Shown: positions 24,401 through 33,127 of the stretch, piece by piece | Layout of the letters: each line of letters starts with the position of its first letter | Position numbering within the stretch: position 1 is the first letter of the stretch | Assembly (NCBI GenBank): GCA_965116935.1 | Contig: OZ220737.1 | Coordinates: 4,216,001 to 4,280,000, forward strand | DNA length: 64,000 nucleotides | Direction of reading: 5' to 3' | Source: VXYL01 sp965116935 | Lineage (GTDB): Bacteria > Pseudomonadota > Gammaproteobacteria > Pseudomonadales > Azotimanducaceae | Translations under genes and position numbers: made by a program | The notes under the pieces: generated by a model | Told to the model about the DNA's origin: nothing | The model's database searches: none | What the model saw: the letters and a program-made list of their open reading frames with translations, nothing else

Positions 24401-27372
24401 GCGGTGGACCAGTCCGGGTTCCTTGTGATGCGTGCGGTGCCGCGGCCGGCGAGGACGGTTCGGCCGTCCAGCGGGTAGTAGGTCCAGCGGCCGTCGTCGT
24501 GGCGGAGCAGGGCGTCGGCGTTGCCGTCGCCGTTGAGGTCGCCGAGGCCGGCCATGCTCCAGGCGGTGTTGGGGGTGAGCGGGACTCCGCCCCTGCCGTC
24601 CATGACGTTGCGGCCGTCCATCGGATACTGGGTCCATCGGCCTTCGACATGCCGCAGCAGGATGTCGTCGTTGCCGTCGCCGTTCAGGTCACCCAGGCCG
24701 GCCAGTTGCCAGTCGAGGCTGCGGGTGACGCCGGCGACCGGTCCGCGACCCGAGCCGGCGAGGCTGCCGTTCATCGGGTAGTAGTGCCAGCGACCGTCGT
24801 CGTGGCGGAGCAGGATGTCGTCGCGTCCGTCGCCGTTCAGGTCGCCGATGCCGGCGAAGGACCACTTCGTGCTCTTGGTGAGGTTGGGCTCGACTGCGGC
24901 GGAGGGGGCGACGGCCAGGCCGTCGAGGGGTGCGTGGAGCCACTGGCCCTCGGGATGGCGCAGCACCACGTCGGTCTTGCCGTCTGCGCCCAGGTCGCCC
25001 AGGCCGGCGACGTTCCACACGGGATCGGCGGGAAGCCCCGTGATGCCGCCGGACTCGAGGACGGTCCTGCCCTCCATGATGTATCCCTTCCAGCGTCCGT
25101 CGGTGTGCCGGAGCAGCACGTCGTCCCTGCCGTCGCCGTCCATGTCGCCGATGCCGGCGAGCCGCCAGCGGGCGCTGCGTTCGAGGGCGACGGTGCCGCG
25201 CTCGGACTCGATGGGGGTTCTGCCGTCCATGGGGTAGTAGGTCCAGCGGCCATCGACGTGCCGGAGGAGCACGTCGTCCTTGCCGTCGCCGTTGAGGTCG
25301 CCGATCGGCTGCGGCACGCGTCTGTCCGTCGCCGTCGGGCTCGAGGCGGCGGAGATGTTGGCGAGTCCGCCGGCCACGGTGGCGAGGAGGCCGGTGACTT
25401 CCAGTGCGGCGTTCGACCAGACGTTGAGGCGCCAGTGGCCGCGGCCGGCGCCCAGCCAGCCGTCCAGTTCCGGAGCGCCCCATGCGAGCTGGGCGGAGGT
25501 GAGCGTCCGGGTGCCGTTCGCCGAGAGCGTGAGCGTTGCGGGCTGGCTCGCGCGGCCCTCGTCGTCCACGCCCTCGATCCGGACCGTCGCCGGCGTGTCG
25601 CTCCGGTTCGAGAGGAGCAGGCGGCCTTCGGCGTCGCCACCGCCGGCGGGGAACATGGGCAGGACGCGGCGGTTCGCGGCATCCGCCTGGGGCACGGCGT
25701 CCTGGATGGCCGCGATCTCGCCGTCCGCGCCTCGGACATAGGCGAGCACGTCAAGGTCGAGGCTTGACTGCACCGTCAGACGGATGCCGCCGCGCATCGC
25801 GCCGAAGCCCTGCGGCAGGCCCTTCGGGGGGTTGCCGAACTCCAGGTCGGAGGCGCTGAGGGTCACTGCGGCGTTTGCTTCCAGCCGAACGGTCAGGGGT
25901 TCCAGCGACCGGTACTGTGCCTCTCGGCGGAGCGTTGCGGTGCCCGGCCTTGGCGAGCGGTTCGCGATTCGCAGCAGGCCCTCGCCGCCCGGCGTGCTGG
26001 GCAGCCATGCAGCCCTGGCGGCTTCGGTGTCGGTTGCGGCAAGGCGAATGCGTTGCGAAGGTGCGAGGTCGCCGAGTTCCCCGCCCTGGGGCGAGGAGAA
26101 CGCGAACGCGTGGATCGGTGCCGGGGCCTGGATTGCGAGCCGCCAGTCGCCAGCGCCGTCGCCGAGCGCGCCGGACACGCGCTGGCCCGACTCCAGCGCC
26201 CCCGCCGAGAGCCAGCGGGACGTGCCGGGCGGAAGGGTTGCGCGAACCTCGGAGCTGCCGCCAGCGTCGTCGCGGGCGCGTATGCGGGCCTCGACGGGCG
26301 CGGATCCGGGGTTCGAGAGCCGCAGCAGGCCGGGGGCTTCGGCGGCGGCGGCGGGGAAGAGCGGCACATGGCGGAGTCCGTCCGGGGCCTGGCCAATGTC
26401 GCGCAGGGGTGTCCGCAGGCCTTCGGCGGTCTCGGCATATGCCAGTGCATCGAGCTTGGCCGTTGACCGGACCACGAGGCGCCAGTCGCCCTGGCCGGCG
26501 CCGATGCCGCGGTGCAGGCCCTTGAGCGGGTTGCCGCCCTCCAGGTCGGAGGACGTGAGTTCGAGGGTGTGGCCTGGGGCGAGCGACACCGCTGCGGGGC
26601 CGAACGACCGGCCGGTGTCGTCGTGGGCCGCGATGCGGACGATCGCGGGACGGGCGTCGCGGCTGGCAATTCGCAGGATGCCGCGCCAGGCGGGCTCGCG
26701 CGAGGCGGAGGGAAGGAACGCCACGCGCCGCTCGCGCATCGGCGCATTCGCGCCCGGTGCGTCGAAAAGCGGATGGGTGGGCGATGGCTGCTGCAGCCCA
26801 AGGCCGTTCGTGACGGGCGCCCTGATCGCCTGCGACCCAGACCCATCCGACGCGCCTGCGCCCCGCAAGGGAATCGACTGGCCGGGCGATGCGGAAGATC
26901 GCGTCCCCCGATGCGGTGGCGCCGTTCGGACGGGCGAGAAGTTCGCCGGCGCCACGCCCGGGGTGAGGCACATGGCTCCGTTCGGCGGACTGGGCGTGGA
27001 GGCGTGCATGGTGCTGACGCCCTGCATCCGCATCCGGGCGTGGGCCGCCGCGCTTCGGCGCTGGTGCCCGCGCCTGACGCGCTGGGCGTCTCGCCAGCGC
27101 CTCTCGGCGGCCTGCTCGGCTGCGGCGATTGCCCGAAGGCGCGCGACGGCGGCTTCGTCGGCCTGGACGGTTCCGGGCATCGCGAGGAGCGTGGCGAGTG
27201 CTGCAGCGACGGCCAGGCATTTGAGAGCGCTGCGCCGGGCAGGCCCGCGGTGGCGCAGGAACGCCCCCTGCGGCGCGAGCGAGCACAGGAGGCCCTCGCC
27301 TCCAAGGACCGCCGCGCCGCGACGGGTCGGACTCGTCGTGGCGCCGTCAGCTGTGGGGCCGGCTTGGCTCAT
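21487..27372 (-). CDS. Giant exported protein: FG-GAP repeats plus c-type haem and DUF1588/1592-like region
   Basis: About 1961 aa from ATG 27372 (MSQAGPTADG); frame open 47 codons further. A signal-like segment (KCLAVAAALATLLAMPGTVQADEAA) is followed by a long coiled stretch. Residues about 220-680 are repeated beta-sandwich units (GxxRLxVxSSxxLDVLAYV). About 684-990 hold six FG-GAP/VCBS-type repeats (IGDLNGDGKDDVLLRHxDGRWxYYPMDG) with calcium-binding DxNxDGxxD loops. A CATCH haem-c motif lies near residue 1027 and a second, CTVCH, near 1394, inside a C-terminal half resembling the DUF1588/1592 cytochrome-like proteins that accompany DUF1501 partners. It leads a minus-strand run with DUF2235, a membrane protein and DUF1501. 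It is probably surface or periplasmic. Fusing an adhesin-like FG-GAP propeller to this haem module is unusual. Confidence 0.82.
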   Translation of the reverse strand: MSQAGPTADGATTSPTRRGAAVLGGEGLLCSLAPQGAFLRHRGPARRSALKCLAVAAALATLLAMPGTVQADEAAVARLRAIAAAEQAAERRWRDAQRVRRGHQRRSAAAHARMRMQGVSTMHASTPSPPNGAMCLTPGVAPANFSPVRTAPPHRGTRSSASPGQSIPLRGAGASDGSGSQAIRAPVTNGLGLQQPSPTHPLFDAPGANAPMRERRVAFLPSASREPAWRGILRIASRDARPAIVRIAAHDDTGRSFGPAAVSLAPGHTLELTSSDLEGGNPLKGLHRGIGAGQGDWRLVVRSTAKLDALAYAETAEGLRTPLRDIGQAPDGLRHVPLFPAAAAEAPGLLRLSNPGSAPVEARIRARDDAGGSSEVRATLPPGTSRWLSAGALESGQRVSGALGDGAGDWRLAIQAPAPIHAFAFSSPQGGELGDLAPSQRIRLAATDTEAARAAWLPSTPGGEGLLRIANRSPRPGTATLRREAQYRSLEPLTVRLEANAAVTLSASDLEFGNPPKGLPQGFGAMRGGIRLTVQSSLDLDVLAYVRGADGEIAAIQDAVPQADAANRRVLPMFPAGGGDAEGRLLLSNRSDTPATVRIEGVDDEGRASQPATLTLSANGTRTLTSAQLAWGAPELDGWLGAGRGHWRLNVWSNAALEVTGLLATVAGGLANISAASSPTATDRRVPQPIGDLNGDGKDDVLLRHVDGRWTYYPMDGRTPIESERGTVALERSARWRLAGIGDMDGDGRDDVLLRHTDGRWKGYIMEGRTVLESGGITGLPADPVWNVAGLGDLGADGKTDVVLRHPEGQWLHAPLDGLAVAPSAAVEPNLTKSTKWSFAGIGDLNGDGRDDILLRHDDGRWHYYPMNGSLAGSGRGPVAGVTRSLDWQLAGLGDLNGDGNDDILLRHVEGRWTQYPMDGRNVMDGRGGVPLTPNTAWSMAGLGDLNGDGNADALLRHDDGRWTYYPLDGRTVLAGRGTARITRNPDWSTAGPDPEPDEATKDDAPSDETAEDVFASSVSHVVQSQCATCHVSGGVSGNTRLVFVAGDGAAANLEVFRTFLATVDGGDELILNKVQGVDHGGGIQLASGTEGFASMQRFLGLLTDGPGAGPSVTPANLFAGVTMEPARSTLRRAAIVFAGRIPTDAEYESIETGGIASLRKAIRGLMTGPGFHDFLITSANDRLLTDRDETVIDGTATDYFVDFSNLYYDKVRDYNASGGTNPWQWYQRVQYGIRRAPLELIAHVAENDLPYTEVLTADYIMANPLASAAYGASTAFRNGEDDHEFRPSEIVSYYRNDDSKVSQFFTSAQNGMQATRVEDPGDLATDYPHAGILNTTVFLLRYPTTATNRNRARSRWTHYHFLGLDIEKSASRTTDPVALADTNNPTMHNPACTVCHTVMDPVAGAFQNYGDEGFYRDQWGGLDSLDRQYKDDWAAALRTIEVTRRRESPHVVSLDADLKAGTEALWLKPRFEPPRPEESEIWWHMVIDHVRLLDANGRVVQHLELQDLVGEQNADLPPHERNLCGSLDQPSDHYEPWFCNQLVLLDVPMDGRYTVETVLWLGSERRDGDTVPRRRLVDFSLGGHLYGDTWYRDMRSPGFDGRPAPNADNSLQWLAKRISADPRFAEATVKFWWPAIMGAEVAEPPSEGDPDFQGRLLASNAQAAEVERLAGAFRRGFGGGKRHNLKDLLAEIALSRWFRADSLAEGSPVQATALANAGARRLLTPEELSRKTVALTGFDWRRSKPHAWHEPGAPRNWTNAHNAFGLLYGGIDSDGITKRGRDLTSIMSGVAQRHASVTACPITLKDFYLVRDGERRLFSGIDVTAPPGASGRLTAAAERDIRNKLVDLHDRLLGVSLPPTSADIDAALALFVETWARHEASGDFFRMRCDPWEDQHYLDGIADDVWQEETDQHGNPRGWDHDRLHEFLWEETDLADPHGVARTWMVILAYLMTDPRYLHL

Positions 27373-28088
27373 GTTGTTGAATGGCAGCGCTGGCCTGCTC
27401 CCTTCCTCTCGGGCGCACCATACAGGAAACACCGAATCCGACGCGACGCTTCCCCAAGTCCTGTCCAGTGAGAAGCAAACCTGAACGTGCGATTGCGGGA
27501 CCATCGGAGGCACTGATTCACTCGTAGTGCATGCACGACAGGGGGGCGACCCACTTCCACCGTTCCATGCCTACGGACCCCTTGGTCTTTGCGCGGGTGG
27601 CCGGCCAGATGCGGACGTTCTGCGTCGACGGCTTGTCGAGTCCGCCACGCAGCGTGGGTCTGACGAGCGGGCCGAGGCCACCGTGGCCGCGCCGTAGCGA
27701 CCGGGCATCCATATCAACGATGTCCTGGAACCTCCCAAAACCACCCTTCGGTGGGCTTGTCCGCGGCGAACTGATTCCAACAATTTGATTTACTGGCCGT
27801 TGTCCAGTTCGGATTACTGCCAGCGTTAGTGGTGTCCGGGGCGATGACAGGAGCGCCTCGGTGGTACGTTCTGCGCGCGCCAGCGAGGCGCAAGGTACGG
27901 ATCGACGCGGAGCGCTCGCCCTGCGGCTTCGATGGCCTTGAGGCTTGGACGACGGTTGGCCGAGTGGCGGCCCCCGCCCTTTGCTGCGCCACGAGAGTGC
28001 TACAAATGCTGCAACCGCCTTCTGCGCGCTGCGCCCAGGCCGTGAGAGGCACCGGAAGCGGTGTAACATCCGCGCTCCGCGGCCTGTG
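27373..28088. other. Intergenic, no convincing gene
   Basis: About 700 bp between divergent genes. A local AT-rich patch near 27780-27830 is the only compositional feature. Open frames on the minus strand are shadows or lack any domain. It presumably holds the promoter for the giant-protein operon and that of the membrane protein at 28089. Confidence 0.4.
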
Positions 28089-29108
28089 GTGGACGTTTCG
28101 TTGGAAGATATCGGCGTATTGGTCTTTCTGTTCGCCCTGGTGGCTCTCGTCGTTGGCGTCGTGTGCGTGATTCGCCCGATAAAGGCAATCCGGGTCCCCA
28201 CCCGGGGCCGTGCTCTGCTCGTCGTAGCAGGTTCGATAGTCGCGATCGTCGTTGGTGGAAACATGATGGACGCGGCGAAGGTCCCGGCGGCAACAAAGGA
28301 GGGTCCGCCGGCACCCACGACACCGGCGACACCTCAGTCCGTTGCCGCGGAAGCCTCCCATGAAGCGCGGCCTCGTGAACCTATCCTCGAGAGTCCGCAT
28401 CCGGAGGACCAGGAGGACCGGCGAGTACTCGCCACGTGGGCGACCAAAGTGACGACCGCAAACTGGTCAGCACATACCCTCGTCCATCAAGACGGGAGCA
28501 TGCTTCTGGAGGCACAGCACAACCTGAGCGAGGCCGAGTCACGTGCTCCGTCCGATGCCCGTCGCTTTCCCAGGCAACTGGTCGAGCGACCGTGGTCCTT
28601 GTCGAACGAGAGGCGGTTCGACCTTCAGCCCGACTCGGACCGTTCCGAGTACTTCACCATATCGGATGCCGGCATCGTGAAGTACTTTGCCTGGGAGGAA
28701 CGTCAATTCGATACGGCGCTGGCGACGTCCATTGCCCCGGACTTGCTCACTATCGGCGTGGCTGTCGCGGAGAAGGTTTGCGCACCGAAGGAACTTTCGC
28801 CTGTGACGCAGGAAATGCTACGACTTTATGACCAGCTCCACGCCTTCAAAGAAGACGAAGAGTTCGCCGTGAGGGGGTTCTCGTCTGCCGGTCCGTACAA
28901 CGTCTGGCTGGATAGCATCAAGGACGTCGCAGACCGCGCGGGCTTTGCGCCCTACAACGAAGTGGGCATGCTGCCGGGCGACCTGATGATGCTCGGGATG
29001 GATTACATGCGCCTAGCCCGAGGGGGTTCCGACATCCTGGACAGCATTAACGCGAAAGAGCGGACGCTTCAGGCGGGCTTGGCGTTGGCCACGTGTCAGG
29101 GCCAGTGA
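28089..29108 (+). CDS. Two-pass membrane protein with large soluble domain, unknown
   Basis: 339 aa from GTG 28089 (a GTG one codon earlier is equally possible). Two N-terminal membrane segments are clear: VLVFLFALVALVVGVVCVI (residues 8-26) and ALLVVAGSIVAIVVGG (about 40-56). A Pro/Ala-rich linker (VPAATKEGPPAPTTPATPQ) leads to a soluble domain of about 260 residues with mixed charged sequence (RRFDLQPDSDRSEYFTISDAGIVKYFAWEERQFDTALATSIAPDLLTIG). I do not recognise the domain. It is oriented away from the giant-protein operon and toward two more accessory genes. Confidence 0.6.
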   Translation: MDVSLEDIGVLVFLFALVALVVGVVCVIRPIKAIRVPTRGRALLVVAGSIVAIVVGGNMMDAAKVPAATKEGPPAPTTPATPQSVAAEASHEARPREPILESPHPEDQEDRRVLATWATKVTTANWSAHTLVHQDGSMLLEAQHNLSEAESRAPSDARRFPRQLVERPWSLSNERRFDLQPDSDRSEYFTISDAGIVKYFAWEERQFDTALATSIAPDLLTIGVAVAEKVCAPKELSPVTQEMLRLYDQLHAFKEDEEFAVRGFSSAGPYNVWLDSIKDVADRAGFAPYNEVGMLPGDLMMLGMDYMRLARGGSDILDSINAKERTLQAGLALATCQGQ

Positions 29109-29417
29109 TCGGGAGGTGCCATGCCAAGGCAGAGAGCAATGGCCCGGCATGTGCCCTCGCACTGTGGTTGCGTGCCGACCGCGAGATTGAGCGCGGCGAG
29201 GATCGTGCGGTCGTGCGTCTCGAGTCGCGGTCAGAGGGAAGCCAGGCTGTAAACGTGTCATTTCGTCCCTTTTCTTCGCAACAGACCCAAGGCGGTCGCG
29301 GCGCGGCGTGGGGTTGATGGATCGGGGCGAGAGCGGGATGACCGAAGCACGGAAGCCGCACGCCCCGGGCCTCGGATGTGATCGGAGCACTCTAGGGGAC
29401 GTTCACGCGAGGTTCAT
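29109..29417. other. Intergenic, nothing recognised
   Basis: About 300 bp between two plus-strand genes. Frames here are short and lack start signals; no hairpin or promoter stands out. Confidence 0.35.
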
Positions 29418-29870
29418 GTGGACAAGGCCATTGTTGGGGCGAACGCCCCGGAGTGGACAGCGCAGTTGAAGTCGAAGGCCCAGCCAGTGCCATCGATAGG
29501 CCAGATGCGCCGCGACTATCGCCGGCTGATGCAGGACGTCAACCCGCTGGAGACGTTTGAGCTTCGACGGACCGGCATGCTGGACGCTCACATCGACATG
29601 GTGGTCACTGAGCTCAATCGCGTGTGGCGTGGCGGCATCCCAGGATCGGCGACGTTCGCGGAGGCGCGGGGGATTTTCTGGCGACAGATGGTGGCGTCGC
29701 TGCCCAAGGCACCCTTGAGCCCGCCTCCGCTGACGCGTTGTCCGACCCTTTGCCTGGATGCTGACCCGCACGACGTCCTTTGCGATGTGCGTCAACTGAG
29801 GGAATCGGTTCGGGGCGACCTGCGCGAGATTCGCGGACGTGTGTCGGCGTTGCGGAAGCGTCGAGGCTGA
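29418..29870 (+). CDS. Hypothetical helical protein, 150 aa
   Basis: Starts at GTG 29418 (VDKAIVGANAPEW). The product is mostly helical and charged (GQMRRDYRRLMQDVNPLETFELRRTGMLDAHIDMVVTELNRVW), with two Cys near 107-120 (TRCPTLCLDADPHDVLCDVRQL) and a C-terminal basic helix (RGRVSALRKRRG). No signal peptide or membrane segment. Family unknown. It lies 140 bp ahead of the NERD protein on the same strand, so the two could be a unit; the weak start makes this call moderate. Confidence 0.45.
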   Translation: MDKAIVGANAPEWTAQLKSKAQPVPSIGQMRRDYRRLMQDVNPLETFELRRTGMLDAHIDMVVTELNRVWRGGIPGSATFAEARGIFWRQMVASLPKAPLSPPPLTRCPTLCLDADPHDVLCDVRQLRESVRGDLREIRGRVSALRKRRG

Positions 29871-30010
29871 CGGAAGGCTCGGACACGTGCTCCGCATGTT
29901 GTCTGCACCCAGGATGGGTGCCTGGTGGAGCTGTCGGTCGATGAACGCCGCCGCCGTCGCCCAGGCGGCATGCGACAATGTCCCATGTTGGAGTTGCTTC
30001 GGGAGGGGGC

Positions 30011-30943
30011 GTGGCGAACCATGCCGCGGCGAACAGAGACGGCGTGCCGGCACCCGGGCCGGTGCGAGGCCAAGCCGGCGCTTGGCTTGAAACGGAGTTG
30101 CTGGCAGGGGCGCTGGGCCCGTTGCCGGGGTTGTTCCTTGGTGCGGGCGTGGTTTTGGGCGCAGGTCTCCATCACTGGCTCGGATGGATGCCGATCCTGG
30201 GCGTCGGCATCGCCTCCCTCGCGGGCGCCGCGTACCTCTGGTTCTGGGGTCAACGCCGGCGGGAGCGGCTTCGCAAGGGACACATTGCGGAGCGCCAGAT
30301 CGGCCGTGCGCTGGAACAGGCGATCACGGCGAAGGGCTGCGCCGTCGCGCACAACGTGACCGGCGTGATGGACTCGGGCGACATCGACCACATCGTTGCG
30401 ACCCGGCGCAACGTCTGGGTGATCGAGACAAAGTACCGGCGTGTCCCGGAGGAGGAGTTCGGCAAGGTCCTTGGGCGACTGCACGCATGCCGACGCGGCG
30501 TCGAGGCGATGCTGCCGAGCGGCACGCCCGTGAGGGCGTGCCTCGTGCTGGCGTACGAGCGCGACGGCGTAAAGCCGGAACGGGACGGAATCGCGGTGTT
30601 CAACAACGAGACCTTCAGCGAGGAGTTGCACAAACTGCGCGCTGAGCGGTTTGAGGCGGATGACACCCCGGCCATTGACGGGCGCGTCGCGGAGACGGTC
30701 TGGCAGTTGAGCCGTGGAGGGGATGCGCTTGCTGTCGATGGGCCCGAGGATCGGGACCGAGGCGAAGGTCATGATGTGGACAAGGTCCGCCGCCGGCACC
30801 CAAGGGCGTATGAGCGGTGGGCAGCCGAAGAGGACCGGAGGCTGCGGGACCTGCACGAAGCGGGATGGGACGAGGCGGATCTCGCGACCGAGTTTGGCCG
30901 ACAGCCAAGCGCGATTCGGTCCAGGCTTCGCAAGGTGGTCTAA
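30011..30943 (+). CDS. Membrane-anchored NERD-domain protein with C-terminal Myb/SANT-like helices
   Basis: 310 aa from GTG 30011, preceded by GGGAGGGGGC; the frame is open 11 codons earlier. Two membrane segments (about residues 33-50, LLAGALGPLPGLFLGAGVVLGAGL, and 58-78, ILGVGIASLAGAAYLWFW) precede a NERD nuclease-related domain (about 90-215): GDIDHIVATRRNVWVIETKY carries the D...ExK catalytic pattern. The last 50 residues (AYERWAAEEDRRLRDLHEAGWDEADLATEFGRQPSAIRSRLRKVV) are a Myb/SANT-like three-helix DNA-binding unit. Presumed role: DNA cleavage at or near the membrane. The combination of membrane anchor, NERD and HTH suggests a DNA-processing or defence role, but this is inference. Confidence 0.75.
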   Translation: MANHAAANRDGVPAPGPVRGQAGAWLETELLAGALGPLPGLFLGAGVVLGAGLHHWLGWMPILGVGIASLAGAAYLWFWGQRRRERLRKGHIAERQIGRALEQAITAKGCAVAHNVTGVMDSGDIDHIVATRRNVWVIETKYRRVPEEEFGKVLGRLHACRRGVEAMLPSGTPVRACLVLAYERDGVKPERDGIAVFNNETFSEELHKLRAERFEADDTPAIDGRVAETVWQLSRGGDALAVDGPEDRDRGEGHDVDKVRRRHPRAYERWAAEEDRRLRDLHEAGWDEADLATEFGRQPSAIRSRLRKVV

Positions 30944-31857
30944 ACGCGGCATTCGGACCTGCGGACCTGCGTCCCCCGTCACTACCGGGCACCGTCGCAG
31001 AACGTGGCAGCGGTGTTGCAGCGGTTCGGATGTGGTCGCGGGCCTCCGGTAGTGACGGGGCGCAAGAGCGGCATTCTGGCCAGTGGCGGCAAGCGAAATG
31101 GTAAGAAGAAAGTTGGTGCTGGCGTGGTGATGCGGTGCTAGAGTGCCCGGCGTCATTTGGTCGCCAAGGGCGACGTTGCCGGGACGGAAGAGCCCGGCGT
31201 GACGGCGTCACCGGAGAGGCGGTGACGACCCAGTGCCAGGCTGCAACGCAGCAGCGCAGGCGGTCGACGCATCGCAGGGCACGGTCCGCCACATCCGCGG
31301 TAGCGCGCGGATGGGGGCGGCACCACCGACGGCCAGGAAAGCCGCATGTCGCGCGGGGACGCGCGATGCCGGGGAACCGGCGTGGCGGCGGATGGATCGT
31401 GGTGCGACGCATCGCGCGGGACGGGGAGAGCCCTGTCGTGCCTGAGGAGGGCATCGCGCGGCGCGGCGCGTGCCGAAGGGCTGGCGGGCCAGATGTCTCA
31501 GGACACGCCGCGGCTGCCGCAGGAGACGGCAAGGGAATACGCGTCGACGGGCATTGCCGCACGAAGGTGCGGGGTTCGGACACCCTGACGGGTGCCGGGT
31601 CGCCCATTAGAACTCAACAGCCACGCTTCGCTCCCGGTCGCAGTCGCGGCCGCGGGGCGCGGCCGTTGCGGCCACGCCGCAGTCCGATCCCAACCTCGGC
31701 CTGGAGCCGGCGACGCGGGTAGCCGGTTCCGAGGTCCAGGCGCAGCCACTTTGACAAGCCGCGCTTACCGCATCGGTAACAACGCGGTCGTTGACGCCTG
31801 CGGGCGCCCTCCCTAGCTTTCGGAACCCGAGATCGCAATCCTCGGGGCTTCGGGGCG
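30944..31857. other. GC-rich, hairpin-dense untranslated region
   Basis: About 900 bp without a credible gene. It starts with a 15-bp inverted repeat (30974-31060), then many short stems capped by small loops. Examples: GTCACCG-GAGAGG-CGGTGAC near 31210, CCGG-GGAA-CCGG near 31370, GACGGGG-AGAG-CCCTGTC near 31420, GCAC-GAAG-GTGC near 31560 and CACCC-TGAC-GGGTG near 31585. Such density could mark a structured RNA, or just extreme GC content. It leads directly into the integrase fragments. Confidence 0.35.
30974..31060. repeat. 15-bp perfect inverted repeat
   Basis: CCCCGTCACTACCGG (30974-30988) is matched exactly in reverse complement at 31046-31060 around a 57-nt loop. The motif GCGGCATTC precedes the left arm and follows the right arm, giving it the look of a small mobile or palindromic element. 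Confidence 0.5.
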
Positions 31858-32181
31858 ATGCGCGAACTGCACTTCGACCTGCTGCGTCTGCTGGACGACG
31901 ACCGGCGGGGCTCGCACGCCTCGCGGCGCGCCCGGCGGTACGTCCTGGCGCAGGCGGCGGAGACGCTGCATCGCCTGGGCTACCGGGGTCTTCGGGCGCG
32001 TGGCTTCAAGGGCCGGCACGTCGACGCGCTGGTGGCGGAGTGGCGTCGGCAGGGCCTGTCGGACGGCACCGTCAGGAACCGCATGGCGCACCTGCGCTGG
32101 CTGGCGGGGAGGATCGGCAAGCCGGGCGTCGTCCGCAGGGACAACGCGAGCTACGGGATCGGTCGGCGGTGCGGGACCTGA
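31858..32181 (+). pseudogene. N-terminal fragment of an integrase (107 aa)
   Basis: MRELHFDLLRLLDDDRRGSH... to ...NASYGIGRRCGT. It aligns along its whole length with residues 1-100 of the adjacent complete integrase (shared blocks: LAQxAxTLHxLGxRGLRAxGxKxxHVxALVxxWRxxGLSDxTxxNRMAHLRWxAxRxGKxG). It stops at the point where the next integrase gene begins, in a different frame, at 32169. The catalytic half is absent here, but a matching C-terminal fragment exists at 33872. The two may be halves of one integrase gene split by insertion. Confidence 0.75.
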
Positions 32182-33035
32182 ACTGGGACCTGCTCCAGCT
32201 GCAGCGGCGTGCCGGGGACGACGGCTCGCACGCCACCCGCCGCGACCGTTCCTACGCGCTGGCGCAGATGGCGGACACGCTGCACGGGCTTGGCCACCGC
32301 GGCCTGCGTGCCGGGGGGCTGAAGCCGAGGCACGTCGAGGCGCTGGTGCGGCACTGGCGGGAGGGCGGCCTGTCCGACGCCACCATGATGAATCGCATGG
32401 CGCACCTGCGCTGGTGGGCCGAGCGGGTCGGCAAGGCGGGCATGGTCGGAACCAACGCCGGCTACGGCATCCTGCCGCGCAGCCACGTCTCGGACGGCAC
32501 GAGGCGCCGCGACCTGGACACCGAGAGGCTGGCGCGGGTGAAGGATCCGCATGTCCGCATGGCGCTGCGGCTGCAGGCGGCGTTCGGCCTGCGGCGGGAG
32601 GAGGCGATCAAGCTGTCGCCGTCGCGCGCGGACCGCGGCGACCGCCTGCTGGTGAAGGCGTCCACGGCGAAGGGCGGCCGGCCGCGCGAGGTGCCGGTGC
32701 GGACCGAGACCCAGCGCCGGCTGCTCGACGAGGCGCGTCGGCTGGCGGGCGGCGGGGCGCTGATCCCGCCCGGGCGCAACTACGCGGAGCAGAGGAAGGT
32801 CTACGAGGACCAGACGCGGGCGGCGGGCCTCGGCCGCAGCCACGGCCTGCGCCATGCGTACGCCCTCGACCGGTACGAGGCGCTGACCGGTTGGAAGGCA
32901 CCCGCCGCGGGCGGGCCGGCGTCGAGCGGCCTGACGGGGCCGCGGCGGCGCATCGACCGGGCGGCCCGGCTGACCGTCGCTGCCGAGCTCGGCCACGCGA
33001 GGCGGGAGATCTCGCGGACGTACCTGGGGGTGTGA
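32169..33035 (+). CDS. Complete tyrosine integrase (Integrase_1-like)
   Basis: 288 aa from GTG 32169, which overlaps the 3' end of the preceding fragment; the frame is open upstream only as a shadow. N-terminal core-binding region (residues 1-95), then a catalytic domain: LQAAFGLRREEAIKLSPSRAD (Arg I), LVKASTAKGGRPREVPV (beta-hairpin Lys), RSHGLRHAYALDRYEALTG (HxxR) and AELGHARREISRTYLGV (His/Tyr). These match the putative 'integrase 1' family of integrative elements. It is intact, unlike its two neighbours of the same family, and could still be active. Confidence 0.88.
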   Translation: MRDLNWDLLQLQRRAGDDGSHATRRDRSYALAQMADTLHGLGHRGLRAGGLKPRHVEALVRHWREGGLSDATMMNRMAHLRWWAERVGKAGMVGTNAGYGILPRSHVSDGTRRRDLDTERLARVKDPHVRMALRLQAAFGLRREEAIKLSPSRADRGDRLLVKASTAKGGRPREVPVRTETQRRLLDEARRLAGGGALIPPGRNYAEQRKVYEDQTRAAGLGRSHGLRHAYALDRYEALTGWKAPAAGGPASSGLTGPRRRIDRAARLTVAAELGHARREISRTYLGV

Positions 33036-33127
33036 GGCGTACCCCGGAGTCCGGCCCGGTTGGCCTGGGCGCTGGCCAAGCCGCGCCGGACACAATGGGC
33101 AGGACAGCACCCAGGACAGCATGTGAT

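Noticed and set aside
23290..25767. An 825-codon plus-strand frame opposite the giant protein
   Set aside because: It is antisense to the FG-GAP repeats; Val/Ala-rich shadow with no signal or domain.
31135..31722. A 195-codon frame in the hairpin-dense region
   Set aside because: Arg/Gly-rich composition without start signal or family; consistent with GC-driven noise.
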